Origin: Hyphococcus flavus
GTDB taxonomy: Bacteria; Pseudomonadota; Alphaproteobacteria; Caulobacterales; Parvularculaceae
Length of the DNA stretch: 64,000 bases
Direction: 5' to 3'
Assembly (NCBI RefSeq): GCF_028748065.1
Contig: NZ_CP118166.1
Span: forward strand, 139,501 to 203,500
The notes beneath the pieces were generated by a model. It did not search any database, had not been told where the DNA came from, and worked only from the letters and a program-made list of their open reading frames with translations. The position numbers were made by a program, and so were the translations under genes. Every line of letters begins with the position of its first letter. Positions within the stretch are counted from its first letter, which is position 1. Positions 8,721-17,650 of this stretch are shown here, in pieces.

Positions 8721-10487
8721 TCACTCTCCGCGGCTTGGCTTGATACGAGGTATTAAGCCTTCCTCATCCTGACGGGGCGTAGTCGACACAGGCGTTGGCG
8801 TTTCGCCCCCAGCCTCTTCTGAGCTTGAGGCCGCGTCACCACCGGACAAACCCGATTCACGCCCGGACAATCGCGCCGCCCAGGCACGTTCAAATGCGTG
8901 ACGACGCTGCAATTCGGGAAGCCCGGCTGTTTTGAGCGTTTCACTAATAATAACGCGCTCGACTTCACCTTCTCTATTTGCTTTGCCTGCACTCGCCGCT
9001 AACGCGGCAAGCCCCGCTTGGCCAACTTTGCCTTCTCCTACAGCGTTGAAAGCTGCCTCCAGGATTCGCGCTGTTACCGATGAATCTACATGCGCTCTTT
9101 GTTCAACTGTAAAGTTCTGATCTTCAGTGAGTATGGCTACGCCAGCTTGCCGAGCGACCTGCGCAGCTGTTTGCGGATCAAGCAACGCCAACAAATTTAC
9201 CCGGTCAATGAAAGCGAGTCCTACGGGCTCAGGAAGCGCCGCCACGCTCTCATTCGCACCTATCATCGCCAAGAGCCAGCGCCCCGCACCAACGCTGTCA
9301 CCGACCGCCATCCGCGCCATTGCGAACGATGACGCTTCAGTCGGCGCGACAAGAACACCTTCTAGCGCCTCAATATCATCAGCGTAAAGAAGTGACAAAG
9401 AATAGGCACGATGAAAACTATCAGCCAGCTCAAGAGCCTGTGATACGCGTGCCGCTTTATCTCTGATGAATTCAGGCGCGTTCATTGCGCTAATTGCTTG
9501 ATAGAGCAACGCATCGGATAGCGGATCTGCGGGCGCAGCTACCGCTGCCTCAGCCGCCCCTGCGATGTTAGCGACATCAAACTCTAGCGTATTAAACATT
9601 CGAGCGAGCTCGCCAGCATCTGTAACACCCATTGCTATTGCTTGCTGCGTTGCTTCAATTCGCATGGCGGGATCGGCGTCAGGGTTTTGCGCAAGCGCTG
9701 CGACCACCCCGCCTTCAGCAGTCCGTGTTGACAGTGGATTCAAGGACAAGCCCGCCGCCTCCGCCGCAGCATAGTGAAGCGCTGTTTCTGCAGGAGGAAG
9801 CGTCTTATCCGGCGCAGCTCCGGCAGCAGCAGAAAGCATAGAGGTAAGATAAGCTTCGTCGGTTGGGGAAAAAGCGCCACGCTCCCGTAATAGGTTAACA
9901 GTCAGGTCAAACGCATCAAACTCACCTGCTCGTGCATAACAAAACGCTCTAAGCCTTACCCAAAACAGCGCATCGCGGCCGGAAGCCAGATTTGTATCTC
10001 TCCGGCATGAGTTATCAAAATTACCGGTAAGCAAACCAATGACGGCTTGCGCTTCTGCAACAGAGGCATTGTTTCTTCCGCTCGTTGCGAGACTGGCAAT
10101 GGTCTGCGCCTCTTCGATGAAACCGGCCTTCACGAGCGCCAACAGCTTTTTACCGCCGAGAGACGCATCGGCGCCTGCTGGCCGCTGTCCGGGCGACAAC
10201 AAGATTCGGCGCATGGCTAATCCCATGCTGGGCCCGTTAGGACGGGTCGGCGCATGGGAAAGCAGAAAATCAAGGGTCTGCGGCTCGCTGTCCTGCCACA
10301 AGGATGGCTGGAGCGCCGGTTCGCCAGGTTTCAATGCGCCGATAGCAAAGGCGTCAGTGGCCAACTGGGCCGTTTCCACCGTTTCAGGCGCCGCAATCTG
10401 GCCAACCGCGGCGCCGGCAAGTGCGTAGCCGCCAGCAAGGCATGCCACAAAGGCGTTTGTATTACTCTTTTTACTGTGCGGCTTCAT
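8721..10487 (-). CDS. Hypothetical exported alpha-helical repeat-like protein
   Basis: A 588-residue protein with a signal-like N-terminus (basic MKPHSKKSN, hydrophobic stretch to about residue 30) followed by an Ala/Leu-rich, almost entirely helical body with many helix-turn-helix pairs, resembling a degenerate TPR/alpha-solenoid, and an acidic Ser/Gly/Thr-rich C-terminal tail (SSSEEAGGETPTPVSTTP). Proteins like this sit between aroK and xerD in some alphaproteobacteria, but I know of no function. Its ATG overlaps the 3' end of a 41-residue membrane-protein gene by 17 bases, preceded by GAGGTGGAAG. An envelope or cell-division-related scaffold is possible but unproven. Confidence 0.75.
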   Translation of the reverse strand: MKPHSKKSNTNAFVACLAGGYALAGAAVGQIAAPETVETAQLATDAFAIGALKPGEPALQPSLWQDSEPQTLDFLLSHAPTRPNGPSMGLAMRRILLSPGQRPAGADASLGGKKLLALVKAGFIEEAQTIASLATSGRNNASVAEAQAVIGLLTGNFDNSCRRDTNLASGRDALFWVRLRAFCYARAGEFDAFDLTVNLLRERGAFSPTDEAYLTSMLSAAAGAAPDKTLPPAETALHYAAAEAAGLSLNPLSTRTAEGGVVAALAQNPDADPAMRIEATQQAIAMGVTDAGELARMFNTLEFDVANIAGAAEAAVAAPADPLSDALLYQAISAMNAPEFIRDKAARVSQALELADSFHRAYSLSLLYADDIEALEGVLVAPTEASSFAMARMAVGDSVGAGRWLLAMIGANESVAALPEPVGLAFIDRVNLLALLDPQTAAQVARQAGVAILTEDQNFTVEQRAHVDSSVTARILEAAFNAVGEGKVGQAGLAALAASAGKANREGEVERVIISETLKTAGLPELQRRHAFERAWAARLSGRESGLSGGDAASSSEEAGGETPTPVSTTPRQDEEGLIPRIKPSRGE

Positions 10488-10596
10488 TCGCTTCCACCTC
10501 TATCGTCCGGGTCTCGGGCTCAAGCATCTGACCATACACGAAAAGGCCAATCAGCGCCGCCAATGCTATCAAAAGCACAATCGCAAAAAACCGCAC
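10471..10596 (-). CDS. 41-residue single-pass membrane protein upstream of the 588-aa gene
   Basis: GTG-started frame with an excellent Shine-Dalgarno: AAGGAG eight bases upstream. The product has an N-terminal hydrophobic helix (FFAIVLLIALAALIGLFVYG, residues 3-22) and an acidic C-terminal tail (EPETRTIEVEANEAAQ), so it is probably anchored in the inner membrane with the tail outside. The stop lies inside the next gene (17-base overlap), implying coupled expression. Function unknown. The strong ribosome site, the membrane topology and the overlap make it credible despite its size. Confidence 0.7.
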   Translation of the reverse strand: MRFFAIVLLIALAALIGLFVYGQMLEPETRTIEVEANEAAQ

Positions 10597-10697
10597 GCTC
10601 GCTACTCCTTTTTAAAGCCTCTCTGCACGCAGCACGCCTATAGGAAAGGTGATAAGCGGCTAGCATCCTCGGGCTCGCTCCCCTACATCTAGCCGTC

Positions 10698-11276
10698 ATG
10701 GCCCAGACGCGCAAACATCCACAATTTCAATGCATTCGGCCGATTGTTCTGGTCGGAATGATGGGGGCTGGCAAAACGACGATAGGCCGTCGCCTGGCCC
10801 CCAGGCTTGGCTTGCCATTTTACGACGCTGATGCGGAAATTGAAAAGGCCGCTGGCATGAGGGTGGGAGACTTGTTCGAGCTCCATGGAGAAAAAAGCTT
10901 TCGGGAGGGAGAGGCCAAAGTCATGAAGCGCCTGCTAAACGGACCTCCTCATGTGCTGGCAACGGGCGGAGGCGCAGTCACGCACGCCGCCACACGAGCA
11001 CTCATTGTTAAAAAAGCTGTTTCCATCTGGATCAAAGCAGATACGGATACTGTTGTGCGTCGCGCCACCCGGCGCGGAACACGCCCTTTGCTCAAAACCG
11101 GCGACCCGAAAAAAACAATCGAACGATTGCTAAAACAACGCAGCGAGTTTTACGCCAACGCCGACATTCATGTCGATAGTCAGCCCGGGCCGCATGAAAA
11201 TACTGTTGCGTTGATCATGGAAAAGCTGGAGAGCTGGCCTAGCCTACTGATTCCAGTTGAGGACGACAATTCATGA
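10698..11276 (+). CDS. aroK: Shikimate kinase
   Basis: Phosphorylates shikimate in chorismate synthesis. The 192-residue protein has Walker A GMMGAGKTT (residues 20-28), the shikimate-binding DADAEIEKAAG aspartate, FREGEAKVM, the GGGA loop (VLATGGGAVTHAAT) and the lid RRATRRGTRPLL. The N-terminus carries about 13 extra residues before the first strand, common in alphaproteobacterial AroK. It is divergent from the small membrane protein gene and overlaps aroB by ATGA (11273-11276), so the two enzymes of the same pathway are translationally coupled. Confidence 0.95.
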   Translation: MAQTRKHPQFQCIRPIVLVGMMGAGKTTIGRRLAPRLGLPFYDADAEIEKAAGMRVGDLFELHGEKSFREGEAKVMKRLLNGPPHVLATGGGAVTHAATRALIVKKAVSIWIKADTDTVVRRATRRGTRPLLKTGDPKKTIERLLKQRSEFYANADIHVDSQPGPHENTVALIMEKLESWPSLLIPVEDDNS

Positions 11277-12382
11277 CTATGCAGTCCGTACACGTCTCAT
11301 TAAGCGAACGTTCATACGATATTTTGATTTCAGAAGGGCTTCTCGAGCATGCTGGCGCCGTGCTCAATCCGTTTCTCAATCGTCGTTATGTCGCCATCGT
11401 TACGGACGAGAATGTCCACAGCGCTCAAGGCGATCGATTAATCGCCGGGCTTAAAGCTGAAAGCGTGGGTTTCGACTTTATTACTTTAAAGCCTGGTGAA
11501 GCCACTAAATCATTCGGTCAGCTTGAAGAACTTACCTCCCAATTGCTGGACCTTGGAATCGAACGGAATGATTTGGTCTTGGCGTTTGGCGGCGGCGTCA
11601 TTGGAGACTTGACGGGCTTTGCCTGCTCTATCCTTCGCCGCGGATGCAGGTTCGCCCAAATTCCAACAACATTGCTGGCGCAAGTGGATAGCGCCGTTGG
11701 CGGCAAGACAGCCGTTAATGTCAAACAAGGTAAAAATCTCGTTGGCGCGTTTCATCAACCAGCGCTAGTGCTCTGCGATGTTGCCGCTCTAAACACCTTA
11801 TCTGAACGCGAGTTGCGCGCCGGTTATGCCGAGGTCGTGAAATATGGCCTGATCGCAGATGCTCCTTTTTTTAAATGGTTGGAAGCAAACGGCCCCGCGC
11901 TTCTCAACGGCGACATTGCAACCCGAACACAAGCCGTAAAACGCTCGTGCGAGCTTAAAGCCGCGATCGTAGAGGAAGATGAAAAAGAAGATGGCGCTCG
12001 CGCCCTTCTCAATCTGGGCCATACATTCGGTCATGCCTTTGAAGCCGCGTTTGGCTATTCTGGAAAGTTTCTCCACGGTGAAGCTGTTGCTTTAGGAACG
12101 GTATTCGCTTTCGAATACTCTGTTCGGCTTGGCAGGTGCGCTCCAAACGATGCGGAACGTGTTAAACGCCATCTCAAGTTATCGGGCTTGCCCATTGGCA
12201 TCGATAATCTGCCAGGCCCAGTCAGCGCCGATCAACTTATCTCTTTCATGATGCAGGACAAAAAAGTCCAGCAGGGAGCACTGACCCTAATTCTTCCGGA
12301 TGGGATTGGCGCGGCCAAGGTTGTGAAAGACGCAGACTACGACGACGTGAAACAATTTCTGATCAATAAAATCGGCGCTTAA
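11273..12382 (+). CDS. aroB: 3-dehydroquinate synthase
   Basis: Cyclises DAHP to 3-dehydroquinate using NAD+ and a divalent metal. The 369-residue protein has the NAD-binding LAFGGGVIGDLTGFACSILRRGC, PTTLLAQVDSAVGGKTAVNVKQGKNLVGAFHQP, the metal ligand Glu region RAGYAEVVKYG and the histidines in LNLGHTFGHAFEA and LHGEAVALGT. All diagnostic motifs are intact. It starts inside the aroK stop and is followed 17 bases later by the CorC/HlyC-like gene, the usual aroK-aroB-hlyC order in many alphaproteobacteria. Confidence 0.97.
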   Translation: MTMQSVHVSLSERSYDILISEGLLEHAGAVLNPFLNRRYVAIVTDENVHSAQGDRLIAGLKAESVGFDFITLKPGEATKSFGQLEELTSQLLDLGIERNDLVLAFGGGVIGDLTGFACSILRRGCRFAQIPTTLLAQVDSAVGGKTAVNVKQGKNLVGAFHQPALVLCDVAALNTLSERELRAGYAEVVKYGLIADAPFFKWLEANGPALLNGDIATRTQAVKRSCELKAAIVEEDEKEDGARALLNLGHTFGHAFEAAFGYSGKFLHGEAVALGTVFAFEYSVRLGRCAPNDAERVKRHLKLSGLPIGIDNLPGPVSADQLISFMMQDKKVQQGALTLILPDGIGAAKVVKDADYDDVKQFLINKIGA

Positions 12383-12399
12383 GACAAATAGAGAAAACC

Positions 12400-13692
12400 A
12401 TGAGCGAACTTGAACCATCTTTCTTTTTTTCCATTGGAAGCATTGTATTACTACTGCTTCTTTCAGCTTTTTTTTCAGGTTCCGAAACAGCGCTTACAGC
12501 CACCTCCAAGGCAAGAATGCACAAACTTGAAGCGGATGGTGACCTGAGCGCACGGCGCGTGAATTTATTGATCCGGGATAAAGAACGCCTCATCGGCGCT
12601 ATACTGCTCGGTAACAACCTTGTGAATATTCTTGCAACGTCAATTGCAACGACCCTGCTAATCTCTTTCTTCGGCGAGGCTGGCGTCGCCAATATAGTCG
12701 CAACGGTGGTTATGACAGCACTCGTTCTCGTATGCTCTGAAGTCACGCCCAAAACATTAGCGATCTCGCGCCCTGATTCTTTTGCGATGGTCGTCGCGCC
12801 GATCATGCGCTGGGTGGTTTTCACATTTGCTCCCATCACTCGCATCGTGCAGCTCATCGTACGCGGTTTCCTGCACCTGTTCGGTATTGACGTATCAAAA
12901 GACAGCGCCGTTTTCTCTGTTGCGGATGAATTGCGCGGCGCTATTGACCTGCATCATTCCGAAGGCCGCGTTGACAAGGAATCGCGCGATCTTATCCGCG
13001 GTGCGCTTGATCTGAACGAAATCCGGACTGAAGAGATCATGATTCACCGCAAATCCATAGAAATGCTCGATCTTGATCGTCCCAATGAAGCTATCATTCG
13101 CCAAGCACTAAAAAGCGCCCACACACGCCTGCCGCTTTATCGAGAAAACCCGGACAACATTATTGGAATTCTCCATGCCAAAGATTTGCTCCGAGCACTT
13201 TGGGATGCGGAAGGCGATGCCGACGCCGTTGATTTTGAAGCGCTAGCCCGCGAACCGTATTTCGCACCGGAAACCACAACACTTCAGGAGCAACTTGATG
13301 CGTTTAAGTTAAAACAGGAACATTTCGCCCTGATCGTGGATGAGTATGGCGCATTAATGGGGCTTGTCACTCTGGAAGATATTCTGGAAGAAATAGTCGG
13401 CGAAATTGAGGATGAATATGACAGTCCGGTTCAGGGCGTCAGACCGCAAGGCGATGGCTCGCTAAATGTTGACGGCGATGTCACAATTCGTGACCTCAAC
13501 CGCGCTATGGATTGGAATCTGCCCGACGATGAAGCTGTTACGCTTGCCGGGCTGGTCATCCATGAAGCACAATCAATTCCTGAAGTCGGGCAAACATTTT
13601 CATATCACGGCTTTCGCTTTAAAATTCTTCGCCGGCGCCGTAATCAAATCACGGCGCTGAAGATCACTCCTATTGCTGAATCCGCTTTTTAA
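12400..13692 (+). CDS. HlyC/CorC (CNNM/DUF21 plus CBS) family transporter-like protein
   Basis: A 430-residue protein with an N-terminal CNNM/DUF21 membrane domain (hydrophobic segments about 8-28, 65-85, 95-115 and 130-150, with FFSGSETALTATSKARMHKLEADGD split by the first helix), two CBS domains (SIEMLDLDRPNEAIIRQAL; LIVDEYGALMGLVTLEDILEEIVGEIEDEYD) and a C-terminal CorC_HlyC domain (VTIRDLNRAMDW ... FSYHGFRFKILRRRRNQI). The family is linked to magnesium or cobalt efflux; older names call it hemolysin-related. It is the third gene of the aroK-aroB run. Confidence 0.9.
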   Translation: MSELEPSFFFSIGSIVLLLLLSAFFSGSETALTATSKARMHKLEADGDLSARRVNLLIRDKERLIGAILLGNNLVNILATSIATTLLISFFGEAGVANIVATVVMTALVLVCSEVTPKTLAISRPDSFAMVVAPIMRWVVFTFAPITRIVQLIVRGFLHLFGIDVSKDSAVFSVADELRGAIDLHHSEGRVDKESRDLIRGALDLNEIRTEEIMIHRKSIEMLDLDRPNEAIIRQALKSAHTRLPLYRENPDNIIGILHAKDLLRALWDAEGDADAVDFEALAREPYFAPETTTLQEQLDAFKLKQEHFALIVDEYGALMGLVTLEDILEEIVGEIEDEYDSPVQGVRPQGDGSLNVDGDVTIRDLNRAMDWNLPDDEAVTLAGLVIHEAQSIPEVGQTFSYHGFRFKILRRRRNQITALKITPIAESAF

Positions 13693-13709
13693 ACTGGAAA
13701 GAAAGTTAG

Positions 13710-15005
13710 ATGGCGAAAAAGCCAGGCCGCAGCGCCCTGTTGTTCATTTTCATTACCGTACTGCTCAACATGATTGGGTATGGCGTCATCATGCCCGTAA
13801 TGCCTCAACTGATCATGGAAGTATCGGGTGAAGATGTATCTCACGCCGCGAAATGGGGCGGATACCTCGCGGTCGGCTACGCTCTGATGCAATTCATTAT
13901 GATGCCCATCATGGGCGGTCTATCTGATCGCTTTGGAAGGAGGCCTGTCCTCCTGACATCTTTAGCAGCATTTTCCATGGACTATCTGGTCATGGCCCTT
14001 GCCCCTACTATGGGGCTTATCGTGCTCACACGTATGCTCGCCGGCACATTTGCCGCAACATTTTCAACGGCGAATGCTTATATCGCAGATATTTCTCCGC
14101 CGGAAAAACGCGCAGCTAATTTTGGCATGATGGGCGCCGCCTTTGGCCTCGGCTTTATTATTGGACCTGCTATCGGTGGTTTCCTGGGAGAAGAGTTTGG
14201 GCCACGCATGCCATTTTATTTTGTCGCGGCAATGGGTGCGATGAATTTTCTTTTTGGATTGCTTGTACTTCCTGAAACATTGAAAGCTGAAAACAAACGA
14301 AAATTTGAATGGAAAAGAGCCAACGCCTTGGGCAGCTTCAAACAGTTCGCTCAATACCCGATTATGTTGCCGATTGCAGGCGTGTTGTTCATTTCTCAAA
14401 TCGCCCATTGGACCTACCCTTCTGTGTGGTCCTACTACGCGATAGAAAAATTCGCCTGGAGCGAAGGCGCTATCGGCGCCTCATTGATGTTTGTCGGTCT
14501 CATGGCTGCAATCGTTCAAGGCGGCGTAACCCGTATCGTCATTCCAAAAATCGGCGAGCGCGCGGCAGCGATATTCGCCATGTCTGTCACCGCGATCGCC
14601 TATTGCCTGTTTTCTTTGGCCGACAAAGGCTGGATGGTTTACGCAATTATCGCTTTTTCTTCGTTAGGCGGTCTCGCTCAACCTGCCTTGCAGGGGATTA
14701 TGTCCCGTACAATGCCCGCGAATGCACAAGGCGAGTTGCAAGGCGCGATCGCTGCCCTGATGAGCATATCCATGATTATTGGTCCGTTCGTGATGACCCA
14801 GTTATTTTCGGCGTTTTCCGCGCCGGGCGAACCCTATGTGCTTTTCAATATAACGCTGTTGCCTGACGGCGCGCCTTTCTATTTTCCCGGCACGCCGTTC
14901 GCTTTTGCATCAATACTGGAAATAATCGCAATCGCGATGCTGTTCATCGCTTTCGGCCGTATACAACGCCCCCGCGATGACACTGAGGAAACGGCAACCT
15001 CCTAA
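13710..15005 (+). CDS. MFS transporter, TetA/multidrug-type
   Basis: A 431-residue major facilitator with about 12 hydrophobic segments. Motif A is present in the loop after the second helix as [14 protein letters not shown], and motif C-like [19 protein letters not shown] lies in helix 5, as in drug:proton antiporters of the TetA(DHA1) group. Substrate cannot be assigned; without resistance-region context a housekeeping efflux or metabolite role is as likely as drug export. It follows the CorC-like gene by 17 bases and its stop overlaps the stop of the convergent channel gene (CTAA at 15002-15005). Confidence 0.88.
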   Translation: MAKKPGRSALLFIFITVLLNMIGYGVIMPVMPQLIMEVSGEDVSHAAKWGGYLAVGYALMQFIMMPIMGGLSDRFGRRPVLLTSLAAFSMDYLVMALAPTMGLIVLTRMLAGTFAATFSTANAYIADISPPEKRAANFGMMGAAFGLGFIIGPAIGGFLGEEFGPRMPFYFVAAMGAMNFLFGLLVLPETLKAENKRKFEWKRANALGSFKQFAQYPIMLPIAGVLFISQIAHWTYPSVWSYYAIEKFAWSEGAIGASLMFVGLMAAIVQGGVTRIVIPKIGERAAAIFAMSVTAIAYCLFSLADKGWMVYAIIAFSSLGGLAQPALQGIMSRTMPANAQGELQGAIAALMSISMIIGPFVMTQLFSAFSAPGEPYVLFNITLLPDGAPFYFPGTPFAFASILEIIAIAMLFIAFGRIQRPRDDTEETATS

Positions 15006-15451
15006 TGCCGTCCCTTGGCGCCACTCAGATGCAACTGCCCCGCAGCGTTAAAGAGAAAAGCCGCCGACAAACCAAACAGCAGCAGTCCGTTTGCCGCGGT
15101 CGCGCCAGACAACAACCGCCAGCTTTCTGGTAGTAATACATCCCCGAATCCAAGCGTCGTATAACTTGCGGCCGAAAAGTAGAGCGCAGGCTCCCACCCG
15201 TCAAAAAGGTCGAACCTAAGATAAGTCCAGGCCCACATGGCCATTTCCAGCATATGTGCGAACATTAACCAGAGTCCCAAAAGCACTAGCGCAGTGCTGT
15301 CTCGAAAAAATCGCAAGAAACCACGTGCGCTGCCTTTTGAGGCCCGGAATATAGCGGCGGCGGCAGCCACAAATACACCATGTACAAATGTCGTTGCAGC
15401 TATGACGATAGCCGAGACAATCAGCTGATGATGAATGTTTGGATCGTCCAT
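15002..15451 (-). CDS. Two-TM K+-channel-like protein (Ion_trans_2)
   Basis: A 149-residue membrane protein with a pore-loop. After hydrophobic segments at about 10-34 and 54-74, residues 91-104 read YFSAASYTTLGFGD; TTLGFGD (98-104) corresponds to the TVGYGD potassium selectivity filter with Leu and Phe replacing Val and Tyr. A last hydrophobic segment (about 115-137) follows as the inner helix. No RCK/TrkA_N gating domain is attached. TLGFGD filters occur in small bacterial channel families; potassium selectivity is not assured. Confidence 0.75.
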   Translation of the reverse strand: MDDPNIHHQLIVSAIVIAATTFVHGVFVAAAAAIFRASKGSARGFLRFFRDSTALVLLGLWLMFAHMLEMAMWAWTYLRFDLFDGWEPALYFSAASYTTLGFGDVLLPESWRLLSGATAANGLLLFGLSAAFLFNAAGQLHLSGAKGRH

Positions 15452-15535
15452 CCCTGCAGAGTCCCCTTGCTAAAAAAACATCACAGCTATGTTGCGTTTA
15501 AATCAAGAAAACAATCTTGCGCGCCTTATCGGCGC

Positions 15536-15853
15536 TTATCTAGAGCGGTCAACAGATTTCATAATAAGCTTCAGACGCCCATTGGCGCGTTTTATCGCCT
15601 CGTCGAGCTGTCTAAGGGTTTCCTCATTTTCCCGAGTTTCTTCTGCGTCTGCCTGGAGCAATTGTTTCGCCTTGTCTATTTCTAATTGCAGGGCCGAAAT
15701 CGGACTCTCACCAGGCTTAAGACGAACGCTCGCCATACCTTTCGTCTTTTTTGCGCGCGTCGTGAACTCACTCACAAGAATTCCGATGAAGAAGCCAAAC
15801 AGTGCCAACGGCCATCCAGTAGCGAGCATTTCCATCAAGGCTTCCATAAGCAT
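15536..15853 (-). CDS. Membrane-anchored coiled-coil hypothetical protein
   Basis: A 105-residue protein with one N-terminal transmembrane helix (WPLALFGFFIGILVSEF, about residues 14-30), a basic cytoplasmic stop (TTRAKKTKG) and a long charged amphipathic region (ISALQLEIDKAKQLLQADAEETREN then RQLDEAIKRANGRLKLIMKSV) typical of a coiled coil. A small inner-membrane scaffold is suggested by this layout; no family is recognised. Several Met codons near the start (residues 1, 3 and 7) make the exact start uncertain. It lies downstream of infC in the same direction, beyond a strong hairpin terminator. Confidence 0.6.
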   Translation of the reverse strand: MLMEALMEMLATGWPLALFGFFIGILVSEFTTRAKKTKGMASVRLKPGESPISALQLEIDKAKQLLQADAEETRENEETLRQLDEAIKRANGRLKLIMKSVDRSR

Positions 15854-15935
15854 TAACCCAGTCAGCGGCGCCTCTGGTTGCGCACTTTCCCAGCAAGGTT
15901 AAAGCAAACTCTGGGCCAGACGAACCGCGCCACAC

Positions 15936-15971
15936 AAAAAGCCGCCCAGACTGTATCATCGGGCGGCTTTT
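15936..15971 (-). terminator. infC rho-independent terminator (bidirectional)
   Basis: AAAAGCCGCCC (15937-15947) and GGGCGGCTTTT (15961-15971) form a perfect 11-bp stem with a 13-base loop and T-rich flanks on both strands. It lies 25 bases after the infC stop on the minus strand. Confidence 0.85.
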
Positions 15972-15995
15972 GTGCTGATAATTTAATTGTTTAGG

Positions 15996-16535
15996 TTAAC
16001 GGGGCGCCATAACCATCATGATCTGGCGGCCTTCCATTTTTGGAAACTGTTCAACTTTTGCAATTTCTTCAAAGTCGTCCTGCACTCGTTTTAAAAGATC
16101 CGCACCGCGATCCTGGTGCGCCATTTCCCGGCCACGGAACCGCAGGGTAACTTTCACCTTGTCGCCTTCTTCAAAGAAACGTTTCATCGCCTTGACCTTC
16201 ACTTCATAGTCATGGTCATCGATGTTGGGTCGCATTTTGATTTCTTTGATCTCAACGACTTTCTGTTTCTTTTTGGCTTCGGCTTTCTTTTTCTGCTGCT
16301 GATATTTGTATTTACCGTAATCGAGGATCTTACACACCGGCGGAGTCGTGTTCGGTGAAACCTCCACCAGATCAAGGCCCGCATTGGCTGCGATTTCAAT
16401 CGCTTCATCGGTGGAAACGACGCCGCGCTTATCACCCTTGTCATCGATCAACAGAACTTGCGGAACATCAATATCTTCATTGATACGCGGCCCGTCAGAT
16501 TTTTGGGGCGGGGCTGCAAATGGTCTACGTGCTAT
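15996..16535 (-). CDS. infC: Translation initiation factor IF-3, apparent ATA start
   Basis: IF-3 binds the 30S subunit and polices start-codon choice. With the start at ATA (16533-16535) the product is 179 residues and begins [21 protein letters not shown], which lines up with the usual alphaproteobacterial IF-3 N-terminus at exactly the initiator position. No in-frame ATG, GTG or TTG lies near; the first in-frame standard codon (TTG at 16451) would delete 28 conserved residues. GGAGAGAA lies about seven bases before the ATA. The C-terminal domain has [20 protein letters not shown] and [17 protein letters not shown]. Rare start codons in infC are known to allow IF-3 autoregulation. Confidence 0.93.
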   Translation of the reverse strand: MARRPFAAPPQKSDGPRINEDIDVPQVLLIDDKGDKRGVVSTDEAIEIAANAGLDLVEVSPNTTPPVCKILDYGKYKYQQQKKKAEAKKKQKVVEIKEIKMRPNIDDHDYEVKVKAMKRFFEEGDKVKVTLRFRGREMAHQDRGADLLKRVQDDFEEIAKVEQFPKMEGRQIMMVMAPR

Positions 16536-16654
16536 GGACTTCTCTCCATTGGTTGCTAAAGGACAAAATTCTGACGTTGGTTCGGTGATAAACAGTTAAC
16601 CGTTTGGCCCAAATACGACAGAAGCGTGGATATATAAGGCTTTTGGCCCATCAA

Positions 16655-17641
16655 TCAACGGGCATTGGCTGTCATTGGCGGCTTAACCGGCCCATGATCG
16701 GCGAGGCTAACCAGCCCCATATTGTTCAGTGTCCGCCAGACACCCATCGGATCGACAGCCGAAGGGTCATCAGGCGCCGTCATCGTCACGATGTGGCGTC
16801 CTTTGGCGGTAAACGGCTCCTTAGCATGACAAATGACAACCCCTTCACACCCGACACTCAAGGCAAGTTGCAATTCCTCTGAACAATCGCCGACAAAAAA
16901 GGCCGCTTCTTGCGCCAAGGCAGCGAGTTGCAAGTGATCAGTCTTGCCGGTCAAATCTACAAGTTGCGGTGTGTCATGCGCGATCTCATCGCCAAAACTG
17001 TGCAGGGTCTTTGAACCCGCCAATACAGGCATGATGCCAGCGCGCACCATCTCTGAGGCCAGACCAGCGTAGCCTTGTGCTCCCCAGCGACGCTTGTCTT
17101 TTTCTCCAGGAAGCAGCAAACCAAAAGCACCCGATATCCCATACCATGATGGCTGCATATTCGCGCTATCTTTGCGTGCGGCGACTGCCCACCGCAAATC
17201 CGGCAGGCGATCATCAACTGTCAAACCAGCAGACTCGATCAACTTACCGAAAGATGGAAGAGGTTCACTTGCATCTAACTTGCTGCGTTTCGGCGCTGGC
17301 CCTACAGAAAACCATTTTGGACCAAACGGCCCCAATGCACTGCGAAGCCGGCGCGCTTCATCGTCACATGAAAGGTCGTAGACTTGCTCAAATTTAGACG
17401 ACTTTACCTGACGGACAAATTCCTTGCGCGCCTCGCGGTCACGCAGACTAGGCATTGCCGCAACCTGATCAAAATAAGGACAAGCACGAGCGATGCGTTG
17501 AAGCCCTTGTGTTGTCAAAAGGCTGATTTTAGCTTTCGCGTTCTCGTTTCGGATCGCTTCAAAAACAGGGTCGGCCGCTACGAATGCAGAAAGCCCATCA
17601 GTTTTAATGACGAGAATATTGACTTGTTTACGCCCTAACAT
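16655..17641 (-). CDS. Glycosyltransferase family 9 (heptosyltransferase-like)
   Basis: A 328-residue protein of the ADP-heptose:LPS heptosyltransferase fold: an N-terminal Rossmann half (NILVIKTDGLSAFVAADPVFEAIRNENAKAKISLLTT) and a C-terminal donor-binding half (FGLLLPGEKDKRRWGAQGYAGLASEM, then AALAQEAAFFVGDCSEELQLALSVG). It would act at the cytoplasmic membrane on lipopolysaccharide core or a related glycan. In the C-terminal motif the usual 'NDTGPMHLAAA' is changed to GDCSEELQLAL, so the donor may differ from ADP-heptose. It lies nine bases after a family 4 glycosyltransferase gene. Confidence 0.8.
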   Translation of the reverse strand: MLGRKQVNILVIKTDGLSAFVAADPVFEAIRNENAKAKISLLTTQGLQRIARACPYFDQVAAMPSLRDREARKEFVRQVKSSKFEQVYDLSCDDEARRLRSALGPFGPKWFSVGPAPKRSKLDASEPLPSFGKLIESAGLTVDDRLPDLRWAVAARKDSANMQPSWYGISGAFGLLLPGEKDKRRWGAQGYAGLASEMVRAGIMPVLAGSKTLHSFGDEIAHDTPQLVDLTGKTDHLQLAALAQEAAFFVGDCSEELQLALSVGCEGVVICHAKEPFTAKGRHIVTMTAPDDPSAVDPMGVWRTLNNMGLVSLADHGPVKPPMTANAR

Positions 17642-17650
17642 GCCGCCCCA

